Positions 8,328 to 17,248 of a DNA stretch of 64,000 nucleotides are shown one piece after another. Location of the stretch: the NCBI GenBank assembly GCA_963921335.3, contig CAWUFC020000001.1, forward strand, positions 1,922,001 through 1,986,000, written 5' to 3'. Made by a program: the position numbers and the translations under genes. This stretch comes from CAWUFC02 sp963921335. GTDB lineage: Bacteria > Pseudomonadota > Gammaproteobacteria > Pseudomonadales > Halieaceae. Numbering within the stretch: the stretch's first letter is position 1; each line of letters opens with the position of its first letter. The notes under the pieces are model-generated. The model saw nothing but the letters and a program-made list of their open reading frames with translations, searched no databases and was not told the DNA's origin.

Positions 8328-9638
8328 ATGAACCAGGCAATCGATAAGCCCTTTTACCTGCGGGACAACTTTGCCCCCGTTTTCGAAGAAATCACCGACG
8401 ATGCCCTACAGGTAGAGGGATCAATCCCCAGCGCCTTGAACGGACGTTTTCTGCGCAACGGCCCGAATCCCCAAACCGGCTGGGCGGACCACTGGTTCCT
8501 GGGCAATGGCATGGTGCATGGAGTCGAGTTCGAGAACGGCAAGGCCAACTGGTATCGCAATCGTTACGTGCGCACGCCTTTATACGATGACCCCAAAGGC
8601 GATCCTATCGAGGCGATCCTGGATCCCGCCAAGTCGGCGGCCAACACCCACGTGATTCACCACGCGGGAAAAATTCTGGCGCTGGAGGAGGCGCATCTGC
8701 CCTGGGAGTTGTCTACTGACCTGGACACCATCAAGGCCCATGATTTTGATGGCAAGCTCAGCACGGCGATGACCGCCCACCCGAAGATTTGCCCTGAGAC
8801 CGGTGAGCTGCTGTTTTTCGGCTACGGTATCTTCCCGCCGTTCCTGACCTATCATCGCGTCAGCGCCGACGGCGAGCTGGTTCAGTCGGAAGAGATCGCG
8901 GTACCCGGCGGTACCATGATGCACGATTTCAATATCACCCGTAATTACGTGATCTGGATGGATCTGCCAGCGGTTTGGGATGTTGAGGATATCGCCAATG
9001 GCGGGCTACCCGTGAAGTGGGATCCTTCTTATGGTGCACGACTGGGTGTGATGCCACGCAATGGTGGCAGTGACGATGTGACCTGGTACGACATCGATCC
9101 CTGTTATGTCTTCCATCCACTCAACGCCCATGAAGATGGCGACAAACTGGTGTTGGATGTTTGCCGAAAAGAGAGTGTTGCCAGCGAAAAGATTGAAGCC
9201 CCGGCATTGCTTTATCGCTGGGTGATCGATCAGCAGGCAGGCACTGTCAGCGAAACCCAGATTGATGACCGTTCTACCGAGTTTCCCAGGGTCTGTGATT
9301 CGGTTGTGGGATTGAAGCATCGCTATGGCTATATGGCTGGCCTGGCGGGTTCTGTACCTTACGGTGAGCGCTATATTAAATATGACCTGAATGACTTCAG
9401 CTCTAAAACGGTGGAACTGGGCGCCGGTCGAGAGGGCAGCGAAGCGGTGTTTGTTAAAGATCCCGATGGCAGCAGCGAAGACGATGGCTGGTTGCTGGCC
9501 TACCTGTTCGATAATGAGACCCAGCGTAGCGAGGTCCTGATTCTGGATGCCAGCACCATGGCCGAGGAGCCTGTAGCTCGCGTATTGCTACCTTCACGAG
9601 TACCCATGGGCTTTCACGGTAGCTGGGTGCCGTTCTAA
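8328..9638 (+). CDS. Carotenoid/lignostilbene cleavage oxygenase
   Basis: A 436-residue member of the RPE65/carotenoid cleavage oxygenase family, which uses a four-histidine non-haem iron to cleave or isomerise conjugated double bonds in apocarotenoids, stilbenes or related molecules. The opening NGRFLRNGPNP is the family hallmark. The four iron histidines are likely those in TAHPKICPETGELLFFGY, GGTMMHDFNITRNYVI, CYVFHPLNAHEDGD and the C-terminal MGFHGSWVP. Length is slightly short of the usual 450-500. It lies 9 bases after the NTF2-like gene and is followed at once by a membrane protein. Substrate class not resolvable. Confidence 0.9.
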   Translation: MNQAIDKPFYLRDNFAPVFEEITDDALQVEGSIPSALNGRFLRNGPNPQTGWADHWFLGNGMVHGVEFENGKANWYRNRYVRTPLYDDPKGDPIEAILDPAKSAANTHVIHHAGKILALEEAHLPWELSTDLDTIKAHDFDGKLSTAMTAHPKICPETGELLFFGYGIFPPFLTYHRVSADGELVQSEEIAVPGGTMMHDFNITRNYVIWMDLPAVWDVEDIANGGLPVKWDPSYGARLGVMPRNGGSDDVTWYDIDPCYVFHPLNAHEDGDKLVLDVCRKESVASEKIEAPALLYRWVIDQQAGTVSETQIDDRSTEFPRVCDSVVGLKHRYGYMAGLAGSVPYGERYIKYDLNDFSSKTVELGAGREGSEAVFVKDPDGSSEDDGWLLAYLFDNETQRSEVLILDASTMAEEPVARVLLPSRVPMGFHGSWVPF

Positions 9639-9653
9639 GCCACAGTCATTACT

Positions 9654-10709
9654 TTGGCCACTCTCGTCAAAGACATCTGGTTGCTGGATAGGCAGGCAAA
9701 TGCCCGCAGTGGGTATTGGCGGCAGTATCTCCTGCTGACGGTTGCAGGTCTGGTGACCATTACCATTGTGTTCTGGGCTTTATGGTGGCTGGGCGCCGAG
9801 TTGCAAGGCGGTTCGGTGTTGGAAGGTCAGCAGAATTGGCTCAATGGCTACCTGATCATTACACCCCTGGTCATAGGCATGCTGTGTTTTCTTCTGCACA
9901 TGGCCCGGCAGGTTGATCGAGAGAGTGCGGGAGCCCTCGGTCACTATTTCGACGCCCAGCTCGCGGCGAGAGAGCACCTCGAGCCCCGGGCGATCGTTTG
10001 GCGCACCATTTGTGTGATCAATGTTTTGCTTGTCTATGGCACTACTACATGGATGAACTACCAGGCTGTCGAGGCGGGTGGGGCTGTCTTTGCAGATATG
10101 GTGGTGCCTGAGTTTTTACTACCTCATATTCCTCTCGCCCTCTATGGTGTGGCTATGGGTGTCGTGGGCGCAGTAGTGTGGCAGTACTACTGGTACAACA
10201 TGGAACTGTCCCAACGTGTGCGTATAGAACTGCTCAATGTCGATGTCTATACGCCCCTGATCCTGCCCAGCCTTTACCTGATGATCTGGACGCTTCTTAG
10301 CCTGTCAGCTTTCGGGTGTATGTATATTTTAATGCCTCCTGAAATCTGGGAGCCTCTAGAGCACATTGTCAGATTGTGCGCGATTGGGTCGGCTGTGACT
10401 CCGATCTACGCGGCGCTGTTTTTCATTCCGGTGATTCGGTTGCAGCGTCGGATCGCAGCGGAAAAAGCACGCCAGCTGGATACTGTGAATCTGGCCATAG
10501 CGGGTGATGCCTCAGCCTTGCAAGATACCTGGATTGCCAGATGTGCAGAGAGTCATAGCCTTGCGGATCTCTACGCCCATCGGGCCTTTGTTGATGGCGT
10601 CTGGACCTGGCCCATTTCAGCCCAGTTGGGTCGAATCGGGTTTTTTGTGCTGTTGCCACCAATCACCTGGGTGATGGCCGCCTTTGTAGAAAACCTGATG
10701 TTTGGCTGA
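9654..10709 (+). CDS. Multi-pass membrane protein of unknown function
   Basis: A 351-residue integral membrane protein not recognised as any family. Hydrophobic segments lie near residues 24-47, 65-83, 118-132, 150-175, 205-230, 238-262 and 325-348, so six or seven helices. No transporter signature or catalytic motif is seen. The best start is a TTG at 9654, 15 bases after the carotenoid oxygenase stop; no ATG near the start gives a longer sensible N-terminus. Its position suggests cotranscription with the oxygenase. Confidence 0.65.
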   Translation: MATLVKDIWLLDRQANARSGYWRQYLLLTVAGLVTITIVFWALWWLGAELQGGSVLEGQQNWLNGYLIITPLVIGMLCFLLHMARQVDRESAGALGHYFDAQLAAREHLEPRAIVWRTICVINVLLVYGTTTWMNYQAVEAGGAVFADMVVPEFLLPHIPLALYGVAMGVVGAVVWQYYWYNMELSQRVRIELLNVDVYTPLILPSLYLMIWTLLSLSAFGCMYILMPPEIWEPLEHIVRLCAIGSAVTPIYAALFFIPVIRLQRRIAAEKARQLDTVNLAIAGDASALQDTWIARCAESHSLADLYAHRAFVDGVWTWPISAQLGRIGFFVLLPPITWVMAAFVENLMFG

Positions 10710-10734
10710 GCCCGTTTTATAAGAGAGATTTTTT

Positions 10735-11185
10735 ATGCAGGAAGTCACCCGTGAAGTCGTACAGCAACGCATGGAATCCATTGAGTTCATGCGGCGAACA
10801 GGCATTCGCGCCGATGAGGTGAGTTATGGCTTTGGTCGTGCGGTGTTGCCACTGAAAGGCAACGATAATCACTTCAAAAGCATGTACATGGGTGCCTACG
10901 GCGTTCTGGCAGAGGCAGGGGCAGCGACCTGCGTGTCTACGTTGTTTGATTTTGAGAAGCATTTTCCGGTGGTACGCAGTATCCAGATGGACTTTCTAAG
11001 ACCCGCCTATACTGACTTGTCTTCGGAATATCGACTGCAACAATCAGAAATCGACCGCATCCTCAAAGAGTTGGAGGAGGGGGCGCAGCGAGTATGTGGC
11101 GGATATCGAACTGATCGATACCGAGGGTACGGTCTGTGCGACAGCCAGCGTCACCATCACCTTGCTCACCTGGCGCGGTGACTAG
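10735..11185 (+). pseudogene. Hotdog-fold thioesterase (DUF4442/PaaI-like), frameshifted
   Basis: The first 115 codons (MQEVTREVVQQRMESIEFMR onward) look like a hotdog thioesterase, with MGAYGVLAEAGAATC as the central helix and FLRPAYTDL following. After a run of five Gs at 11079-11083 the frame turns into arginine/histidine-rich sequence ending at 11181. Removing one G restores GRSEYVADIELIDTEGTVCA and TASVTITLLTWRGD, exactly the expected final strands, with a stop at 11183-11185. That restored stop shares CTAG with the stop of the convergent DUF3445 gene. The break could be a sequencing error or a real recent frameshift; coordinates give the restored gene. Confidence 0.8.
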
Positions 11186-12084
11186 CGGCTCCAGTCGCGC
11201 AGTTCATCCCAAAGTTCATCAAAGCCCTTGTAGGCCCTGACGTCTGGCGGCGTTGCTTCAATGGCCTGCATAAGCGCGGCCACAGCCCCCGGCTTGGCCT
11301 GCAGACAGTCCAGGGGATGTATATAAACGCGGATAGTAAACAGGATGTCGCCGCTCTTAGGTAGGCGTCGTAGGCTTTGCCGCTCGGTTCGCCAATACAG
11401 CTTATTGCTATGTTCGTCCGTGCCGGGTCGGTCGTTAAGTTGATCACCCCGCTGCACCGACCAGTTAAAGCGCTGTACCAGGTGCTCGGCGCGCAGGTGT
11501 TTGAAAAACCGCGTCACAGAGGGTGTGAGTTGCTCGTTAAAGCGAGGTATAGGTTGATGCACACTTGCCAGTGGTTCGCCGAATTTTTCTTCCAACAGCC
11601 AATGACTGGCGCAGGCCAGGCTGGCGGCGCTGATAATATAATCATCGCCACGGGGTGACATCAGCACCAGGTCGTCTTCAATCCAGGTCGAGGCCTGCCA
11701 TAGGGGATCCTCCGTTGTGAGTTGCCAGCTCAGCTTACCGTTCCGCCAGATCAGTGTGTCTTCTTGGCGACTGTAGCAGTCGGCGTGATCGCGCAAGAGA
11801 TGATTGAGCAAGAGTGCGCGGGCTTCAAGCTGACCGCTCAGTGATTCGTCCATGGCCCGGTAAACTCGGGGGCCCAAATTCTCGCGTTGGAGAGTTTTGT
11901 TGTCCAGATAAAGGGGCAGATCTTCGTCCGGTTCGATCCAACTGGATGCCTCGACAGGCTCCAGGCCCATGAGCAGGACTTCGGGCTTGTCCAGGTGGGG
12001 AAAATAGCGAGGTTTGCTGTTACTGTAGAGCACGTCTTTATGATCCGGAGTGTCTGCGGGCACGTTAGCACGAGCATCTTTCAT
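11182..12084 (-). CDS. DUF3445 haem-dependent oxidative N-demethylase-like protein
   Basis: A 300-residue DUF3445 protein. The diagnostic stretch is LVLMSPRGDDYIISAASLAC followed by SHWLLEEKFGEPLASVHQPIPRFNEQL. This family includes the haem-dependent oxidative N-demethylase alpha subunit and DmmA of bacterial dimethylamine monooxygenase, which remove N-methyl groups as formaldehyde. No other Dmm subunit is encoded here. Its ATG shares the palindrome CATG (12082-12085) with the start of the divergent amine-oxidase-like gene, and a formyl-THF deformylase follows that gene, so one-carbon release from an N-methylated compound is a reasonable joint role (inference). Confidence 0.8.
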   Translation of the reverse strand: MKDARANVPADTPDHKDVLYSNSKPRYFPHLDKPEVLLMGLEPVEASSWIEPDEDLPLYLDNKTLQRENLGPRVYRAMDESLSGQLEARALLLNHLLRDHADCYSRQEDTLIWRNGKLSWQLTTEDPLWQASTWIEDDLVLMSPRGDDYIISAASLACASHWLLEEKFGEPLASVHQPIPRFNEQLTPSVTRFFKHLRAEHLVQRFNWSVQRGDQLNDRPGTDEHSNKLYWRTERQSLRRLPKSGDILFTIRVYIHPLDCLQAKPGAVAALMQAIEATPPDVRAYKGFDELWDELRDWSR

Positions 12085-13375
12085 GAACCAGCCAACAAGC
12101 GCCGGTGAAGCGCATACCGACTCTTATTACGCGGCTACCAGCCACCCGCAAACCAGCTTTGCTGCATTGGAGGGAGAGCTGGAAGTGGATGTGTGCGTCA
12201 TTGGAGCAGGATTCACCGGCATAGCCAGTGCCCTCACACTTGCGGAGCGCGGCTACAGCGTGGCTGTGCTGGAGCAACACCGGGTGGGCTGGGGTGCCTC
12301 TGGGCGCAACGGCGGCCAGATGATCGGAGGTATCAGTGGTGAAGAGGAGATAGCGCGCCAGCTCGGCCCCTCTGTTGCCGACCAGGTCTGGGATATAGGC
12401 TATCGCGGGCACGAGATCATTGAAGAGCGGATTGATCGCTACAAGATCGACTGCGACCTTCGCCACGGTTATATCGACGTTGCGTTTAAAGACCGACATA
12501 TGCGCGAGTTTGAGACCCACTATGCGGAGTTGCAACGGCGTGGATTTGGCGACCAGGTTGAATTGGTAGACGCCGGCCAGATCCAGTCAGTGGTGGGTAG
12601 TGAGGCTTATATCGGTGGGCTGATCAATCGGCGCAATGGCCATCTTCACCCTCTGAATCTCTGCATTGGCGAAGCTGAAGCGGCGGCTTCACTGGGTGTG
12701 CAGATTTTTGAAGCCAGCCCGGTGGAGAGCATTGAGTATGGCGAGCCAGTGATCGCACGCACAGCGCTGGGGCAAGTGCGGGCCAAAAGCCTGATCCTCA
12801 CCGGCAATGCCTATAACCGCCTCGAGCGCGGCAGATTGCGGGGACAGGTGTTTCCCGCGGGCAGCTACATCATCGCCACAGAGCCGCTGACAGAGTCCGA
12901 GGTCGCAGACATCAATCCGCAGAACCTTGCGGTCTGTGACCCGAACTATGTGCTGGATTATTTCAGACTATCCGCCGACCGGCGTCTGTTATTTGGCGGT
13001 CGCTGCAACTATTCCGGGCGCGTGCCTGCGAGTATCAGTGCCAGTATTCGACCGCGTATGTTGAAGATATACCCACAGCTGGAAGACAAGCGTATCGACT
13101 ACGAGTGGGGCGGCAACATTGGCATTGTGGTCAACCGGGTGCCCTTGCTCGGTAGAATCGAATCCAATGTATTTTATGCCATGGGTTACTCGGGGCATGG
13201 TGTCAATGCCACCCATGTGGCGGGTGAGATCATGGCTGATGCGGTGGAAGGTCGTTATCAGCGCCTGGAGTTGTTTGAAACCATCAGCCATATGAAGATA
13301 CCCTTCGGCCAGCGTTTTGGCAGCCAGATGGTGGCGCTGGGAATGCTCTATTATCGAATGAAGGATTTGTTATGA
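12083..13375 (+). CDS. FAD-dependent amine oxidase, PuuB/OrdL-like
   Basis: A 430-residue DAO-family flavoprotein. It begins like E. coli gamma-glutamylputrescine oxidase (SYYAATSHPQTSFAALEG), then the FAD-binding VDVCVIGAGFTGIASALTLA near residue 40 and the GWGASGRNGGQM motif. The late GYSGHGVNATHVAGEIMADA is also a family match. PuuB oxidises a secondary amine to an aldehyde and ammonia with release of peroxide. I placed the start at ATG 12083, overlapping the divergent gene's ATG by two bases, because the family begins just upstream of SYYAA. The last 4 bases overlap purU (ATGA), so the two are coupled. Confidence 0.88.
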   Translation: MNQPTSAGEAHTDSYYAATSHPQTSFAALEGELEVDVCVIGAGFTGIASALTLAERGYSVAVLEQHRVGWGASGRNGGQMIGGISGEEEIARQLGPSVADQVWDIGYRGHEIIEERIDRYKIDCDLRHGYIDVAFKDRHMREFETHYAELQRRGFGDQVELVDAGQIQSVVGSEAYIGGLINRRNGHLHPLNLCIGEAEAAASLGVQIFEASPVESIEYGEPVIARTALGQVRAKSLILTGNAYNRLERGRLRGQVFPAGSYIIATEPLTESEVADINPQNLAVCDPNYVLDYFRLSADRRLLFGGRCNYSGRVPASISASIRPRMLKIYPQLEDKRIDYEWGGNIGIVVNRVPLLGRIESNVFYAMGYSGHGVNATHVAGEIMADAVEGRYQRLELFETISHMKIPFGQRFGSQMVALGMLYYRMKDLL

Positions 13376-14241
13376 ATGACTCGGTTGCCGAGCGCAGTTA
13401 TCGTCTGGTGATCTCTTGCCCCGACAAGGTGGGTATTGTGGCCCGCGTGGCTCAGATGGTGGCCGACCACGGTGGCTGGCTCACTGAGGCCAACTACCAC
13501 TCAGATCCCGAGCACCAGTGGTTTTATATGCGTAATGAAATACAGGCGGATTCGCTGTCAGTGAGCCTGGATGAATTTCGCGCCGATTTTGCGCCACTGG
13601 CTCAGGAATACGACATGCAGTGGTATATCCGCGATTCTGCCCAGCCCCAGAAAGTTGTCCTGCTGGCCAGCCACGCGTCCCACTGCCTGGCGGATTTGCT
13701 GCACCGCTGGCACAGCGGCGAACTGGCCTGCGAGATACCCTGCGTGATATCCAATCATGACAACCTGCGCAGCATGGTGGAGTGGCACGGTATTCCCTTC
13801 CATCATGTGCCCGTGCCGAAAGACAACAAGCAGCCGGCATTTGATCAGGTCGCGGATATCGTGCGCCGGCATGAGTCCGACACGCTGGTGTTGGCCCGCT
13901 ATATGCAGATCATGCCGCCGGCTCTTTGCGAGGAGTTTGCCGGCCGATTGATCAACATTCATCACAGTTTTTTGCCTTCGTTTATTGGCGCCAACCCCTA
14001 TCAAAAAGCCTACGAGCGTGGTGTGAAGCTGATCGGCGCCACCAGTCACTATGTGACTGAAGACCTGGATGAAGGTCCGATTATCGAGCAGGACGTGATT
14101 CGCGTGGATCACAGCATGACCAAGGACGACCTGGTGCGACTGGGCAAGGATGTTGAGAAATCCGTGTTGGCACGCGCCCTGCGCTATCACCTGGAGGACC
14201 GGGTCATTGTGCGCGGCAATAAGTGTGTGGTGTTCCGGTAA
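13372..14241 (+). CDS. purU: Formyltetrahydrofolate deformylase
   Basis: A 289-residue PurU. The N-terminal ACT domain runs to about residue 85 (YRLVISCPDKVGIVARVAQM onward); the formyltransferase-type catalytic domain follows with NIHHSFLPSFIGANPY and the acidic EDLDEGPIIEQ, both as in E. coli PurU. It hydrolyses 10-formyl-THF to formate and THF. It is translationally coupled to the upstream amine oxidase gene. purU also occurs next to dimethylamine and other demethylation genes in methylotrophic alpha-proteobacteria, where it recycles THF charged with released formaldehyde, so its neighbours support a demethylation role. Confidence 0.95.
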   Translation: MNDSVAERSYRLVISCPDKVGIVARVAQMVADHGGWLTEANYHSDPEHQWFYMRNEIQADSLSVSLDEFRADFAPLAQEYDMQWYIRDSAQPQKVVLLASHASHCLADLLHRWHSGELACEIPCVISNHDNLRSMVEWHGIPFHHVPVPKDNKQPAFDQVADIVRRHESDTLVLARYMQIMPPALCEEFAGRLINIHHSFLPSFIGANPYQKAYERGVKLIGATSHYVTEDLDEGPIIEQDVIRVDHSMTKDDLVRLGKDVEKSVLARALRYHLEDRVIVRGNKCVVFR

Positions 14242-14274
14242 GCCAATAAGACCTGAGTGCACGGGAGTATAAGG

Positions 14275-14709
14275 ATGCGAGTGGTTTTGTTAATCGCCGC
14301 GCTGTTGTCTAGCGCAATGGCGCAGTCTGATGTTGTGTTGCCCGCAAAGCTGGGCAGTGATGATCTCGCCGGAGCCGCGTTCAGCCGCCCCGATATGGTA
14401 GCCACAGTGCATCCCGATGGCCACAAAACCGAGGACGTCACCAGTTTGATGAGCAGTGATGGTAAGTTCGCCAGTGGTGTCTACAAATCCGGTAAGACCC
14501 GCTTGCCTGTTGATGAGCCCTATGGCGTTGACGAGTTTATGTATTTCCTCAGTGGCAGCGTTACCCTGACCAGCAGTGATGGCAGTGTGATGACGGTGTC
14601 AGAGGGAGAGGGCGTCACCATCCCCAAAGAGTGGACCGGTGTTTGGGAGACCGAAGGGTATACCAAAATCTGGGTGATTTACTCTGAGGATGGCTCCGCC
14701 TTGCAGTAG
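14275..14709 (+). CDS. Secreted cupin-domain protein
   Basis: A 144-residue protein with a signal peptide (MRVVLLIAALLSSAMA, cleavage before QSD) and a single cupin barrel: the segment PYGVDEFMYFLSGSVTLTSSDG then the second cupin motif GVTIPKEWTGVWETEGYTKIWVIY. This is the DUF861/EutQ-like type. The usual metal histidines are mostly replaced, so binding rather than catalysis is possible. ATG 14275 has AAGG and GGGAG just upstream and gives a proper signal peptide; GTG 14257 does not. It lies 33 bases after purU. Function unknown. Confidence 0.75.
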   Translation: MRVVLLIAALLSSAMAQSDVVLPAKLGSDDLAGAAFSRPDMVATVHPDGHKTEDVTSLMSSDGKFASGVYKSGKTRLPVDEPYGVDEFMYFLSGSVTLTSSDGSVMTVSEGEGVTIPKEWTGVWETEGYTKIWVIYSEDGSALQ

Positions 14710-14713
14710 CGAG

Positions 14714-15247
14714 TTATTGGTCCGGTTCTCCGGCCATAAACGGCTGCCATGTTTCAAACGGTTCCCAGATTCTATCCAGGTCGGTTTGCGCAGTGGCCTT
14801 GTTTACTCCCAGCACTTCGGTCCGGTAGCGGAACATGAACGCTGATACCCGCATATTGGCGGCACAGTGAACCCAGACTTTTTCATTCTCCATACCGGCC
14901 ATCGCCTCGGTGAACATTTTGAATTTTCTCTGGCTGGGTTTCGCGAAGTTGACTGGAATATGCTCGTAGCGAAGACCCAGGCTGGCCAGCGTGCCGGCTT
15001 CATCCTTGAGCGAATTCTCAGTATCGGCGGGAGCCAGGTTGATCACAGATGTGAAACCTTCGGCCTTGATCAGTTCAAACTGCTTTTCAGTGGGCTGGCC
15101 TGAGGTGCCGATTCGGTCGTCGATACGCACGTAGTTATAAATGTCATCCAGTTGCTTGCCGCCAGCCGGCATACCGGCGTATTTGCGAATCATGGTGACA
15201 ATAAAGCCCCAGGTCGTCTTCAGGGTATTCTTATTCACGCGGCTCAC
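14714..15247 (-). CDS. Protein tyrosine phosphatase-like protein with CX4R loop
   Basis: A 177-residue protein of the DUF442/dual-specificity phosphatase type. YNYVRIDDRIGTSGQPTEKQ and the Asp-bearing APADTENSLKDEAG region match the family start, and the active-site loop is KVWVHCAANMRVSAF. The canonical loop is HC-x5-R; here only four residues lie between Cys and Arg, so the enzyme may be altered or inactive. Similar shortened loops occur, from memory, in other marine gammaproteobacterial relatives. The true start may be the internal Met at VTMIRKYAGM. It is tail to tail with the cupin gene and 5 bases downstream of the P450 gene. Confidence 0.7.
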   Translation of the reverse strand: MSRVNKNTLKTTWGFIVTMIRKYAGMPAGGKQLDDIYNYVRIDDRIGTSGQPTEKQFELIKAEGFTSVINLAPADTENSLKDEAGTLASLGLRYEHIPVNFAKPSQRKFKMFTEAMAGMENEKVWVHCAANMRVSAFMFRYRTEVLGVNKATAQTDLDRIWEPFETWQPFMAGEPDQ

Positions 15248-15252
15248 TTCCC

Positions 15253-16491
15253 TTATGTCAGTGCCAGGCTCAGTTCGTCGAGTCGGCGTATGAAGATGCT
15301 CTTAGCGTAGACCGGCGGTTCAGATTTTGACAGCTCGATACTGTTGGTCGCTGCCAGTAACTCCTCGACCATAATGCGGGCTTCCAGCCGCGCGAGAACC
15401 GCACCGATACAAAAGTGGGCGCCGCGGCCATAGCTCATATGCTGTTTGGAGTGCTTGCGGTCCAGCAGCATTTCAGCTGGCCGATCGAACATGGCGGGGT
15501 CCCGGTTGGCCGCCGCCCAGCTCAGCATCAGGCGATCACCTCGACTGAGCGTATAACCACCTAGCTGACAATCAGTAGTCACTACCCGGTAGTGAAATTT
15601 GAAAGGGGTTTGCAGGCGCACGACCTCTTCTACAAAGCGGGGTATCAGCGCGGAGTCCGCGCGCAGTCTAGCTGCAGTGGTCGAATCCTCTGCCAACCAC
15701 TTGATGCAGGAGCCTATCAACGCAGCGGTAGATTCGCCGCCCGCACCAAATAGCACCGTAGCAATACCCAAGGCTTCGTCATGTGAAATGGTGTTGTCAG
15801 CAACGCCCCTTGCCAGGGCGTGCATGAGTGGGGTATCTGGTGCCGGGTCCGGATTGGTAGCGGCATGATCAAAATGCTCTCCCAGGTAGATTGCCATGCG
15901 CCCGGTTTCCCGCGCCAGCTTCACCAGTGTGTCTTCGCCGATATCGCCAGCGAGAATATCGCCACCCATCATGGCCCAGATCCGAAAATCGTCGACATCA
16001 GCCATCGGCAGGCCCAGCAGGTGGGCCACAATCAGCGCGGGCACACGTTCGCTGGTAGGCACAACATCGCCACCTCCGGCCCTTATCAACAGCTCAAGTG
16101 AGTCGCGTGTCCATTGCCGAATAAGGGTTTCCATTTCAGCAATCCGGCCGGTAAAGCGCGGTTGAATCAGATCGCGATGCACTTTATGGCGGGGCTCGTC
16201 AGCGGTGGCTATAACATTGGCTGCGCCCGAGCCGGTGCTGGGCAGATCAAAGCAGGTGGGTTCACCATCGGGGCCGCGACAGAGAACGCCGGTCAGGTTG
16301 GCTGAAAAGTCGGTCTCCCGCTGCAGGGCCTCCTCATTGAGCGCCCAGTTGGCAACAATATGAACACCTGATTCGCCGATCTGGGACAGGGGCTTTTCAC
16401 TCACCAGCGTTTCATAGAATGGGTAGGGGTTATCAATGACCGCTTTTGAAAGCAGTTCATCCGCGCGGGCAGAATATTGTGGCGCGCGCAT
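15253..16491 (-). CDS. Cytochrome P450 (soluble bacterial type)
   Basis: A 412-residue class I P450. The I-helix reads LFGAGGESTAALIG, with EST in place of the usual DTT or ETT; the K-helix E-E-V-V-R and haem loop YGRGAHFCIG (Cys361) follow. The loop starts with Tyr rather than Phe. Substrate unknown. It is downstream of an SDR, whose stop overlaps its ATG by one base (TGATG), and a second P450 is upstream of that SDR. The trio probably forms one operon with the TetR gene. No ferredoxin is encoded beside it. Confidence 0.92.
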   Translation of the reverse strand: MRAPQYSARADELLSKAVIDNPYPFYETLVSEKPLSQIGESGVHIVANWALNEEALQRETDFSANLTGVLCRGPDGEPTCFDLPSTGSGAANVIATADEPRHKVHRDLIQPRFTGRIAEMETLIRQWTRDSLELLIRAGGGDVVPTSERVPALIVAHLLGLPMADVDDFRIWAMMGGDILAGDIGEDTLVKLARETGRMAIYLGEHFDHAATNPDPAPDTPLMHALARGVADNTISHDEALGIATVLFGAGGESTAALIGSCIKWLAEDSTTAARLRADSALIPRFVEEVVRLQTPFKFHYRVVTTDCQLGGYTLSRGDRLMLSWAAANRDPAMFDRPAEMLLDRKHSKQHMSYGRGAHFCIGAVLARLEARIMVEELLAATNSIELSKSEPPVYAKSIFIRRLDELSLALT

Positions 16492-17234
16492 CAGGACAGG
16501 CTGTTGCCGCCGTCGATGAGTTGATCAGTGCCGGTCATGAAGGCCGACTCATCCGAGGCCAGGAAGACGACCAGATTGGAGACTTCCTCCCGTTCTCCAA
16601 CGCGCGACAGGGGTGTGGAATTGCCCAGTCGTTCCAGAGCCTCTTCGGCCTCCTTGCTGTTGAACATGCCGGTGTTATCGATGGCACCGGGGCAGATGGC
16701 GTTAACCCTGATGTTATAGGTGCCCAGCTCACTGGCGGCGCACTTGGTAATACCCCGAACCGCCCACTTGGAGGCGCTGTAAACAGAGTAGAACGGCATG
16801 CCCACATAACCGGCCATTGAAGACAGGTTGACGATAGAGCCACCACCACGGGCCTGCATATGTGGTGCGACCTTCTGAATGCCCAGCCAGCTGCCGGCGA
16901 CGTTCACGTCGAGAATTTTGCGAAGTTTGTCGACGCTCTCTTCATGAAAGCCACCGAAACTGTGAATGCCTGCGTTATTGATCAGGATATCGATGCCACC
17001 AAAGCGATCCAGCGCCGTTTGTACCACCTGTTCCCAGTCTGCCTCACTGGAGACATCCTGTTTCACAAACACGGCGTTCTCGCCCAGTTCAGAGTCCAGC
17101 TTCTTGCCGGCATCGTCGTTCACATCCGTGAACACCAACCGTGCGCCCTCAGCGACCAGTCGTCGGGCGTGGGTCTCGCCCATGCCGGCTGCGCCGCCGG
17201 TGAGGATTGCAATCTTATTCTTCAGTCGTTGCAT
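16491..17234 (-). CDS. Short-chain dehydrogenase/reductase (classical SDR)
   Basis: A 247-residue NAD(P)-dependent SDR. The cofactor loop is TGGAAGMGETHA (residues 12-23), the structural NNAG motif is present, the catalytic Ser lies in IVNLSSMAG and the Tyr/Lys pair in YSASK. The C-terminal FMTGTDQLIDGG matches the typical SDR tail. It resembles 3-alpha/20-beta-hydroxysteroid dehydrogenase-type enzymes, but substrate cannot be fixed. It sits between two P450 genes, so an alcohol made by one P450 is a plausible substrate (inference). Confidence 0.92.
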   Translation of the reverse strand: MQRLKNKIAILTGGAAGMGETHARRLVAEGARLVFTDVNDDAGKKLDSELGENAVFVKQDVSSEADWEQVVQTALDRFGGIDILINNAGIHSFGGFHEESVDKLRKILDVNVAGSWLGIQKVAPHMQARGGGSIVNLSSMAGYVGMPFYSVYSASKWAVRGITKCAASELGTYNIRVNAICPGAIDNTGMFNSKEAEEALERLGNSTPLSRVGEREEVSNLVVFLASDESAFMTGTDQLIDGGNSLS

Positions 17235-17248
17235 CTTTGGGCCCTCTT

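Noticed and set aside
13558..14262. 234-codon minus-strand frame opposite purU
   Set aside because: Antisense shadow of a certain purU; His-rich composition and no domain.
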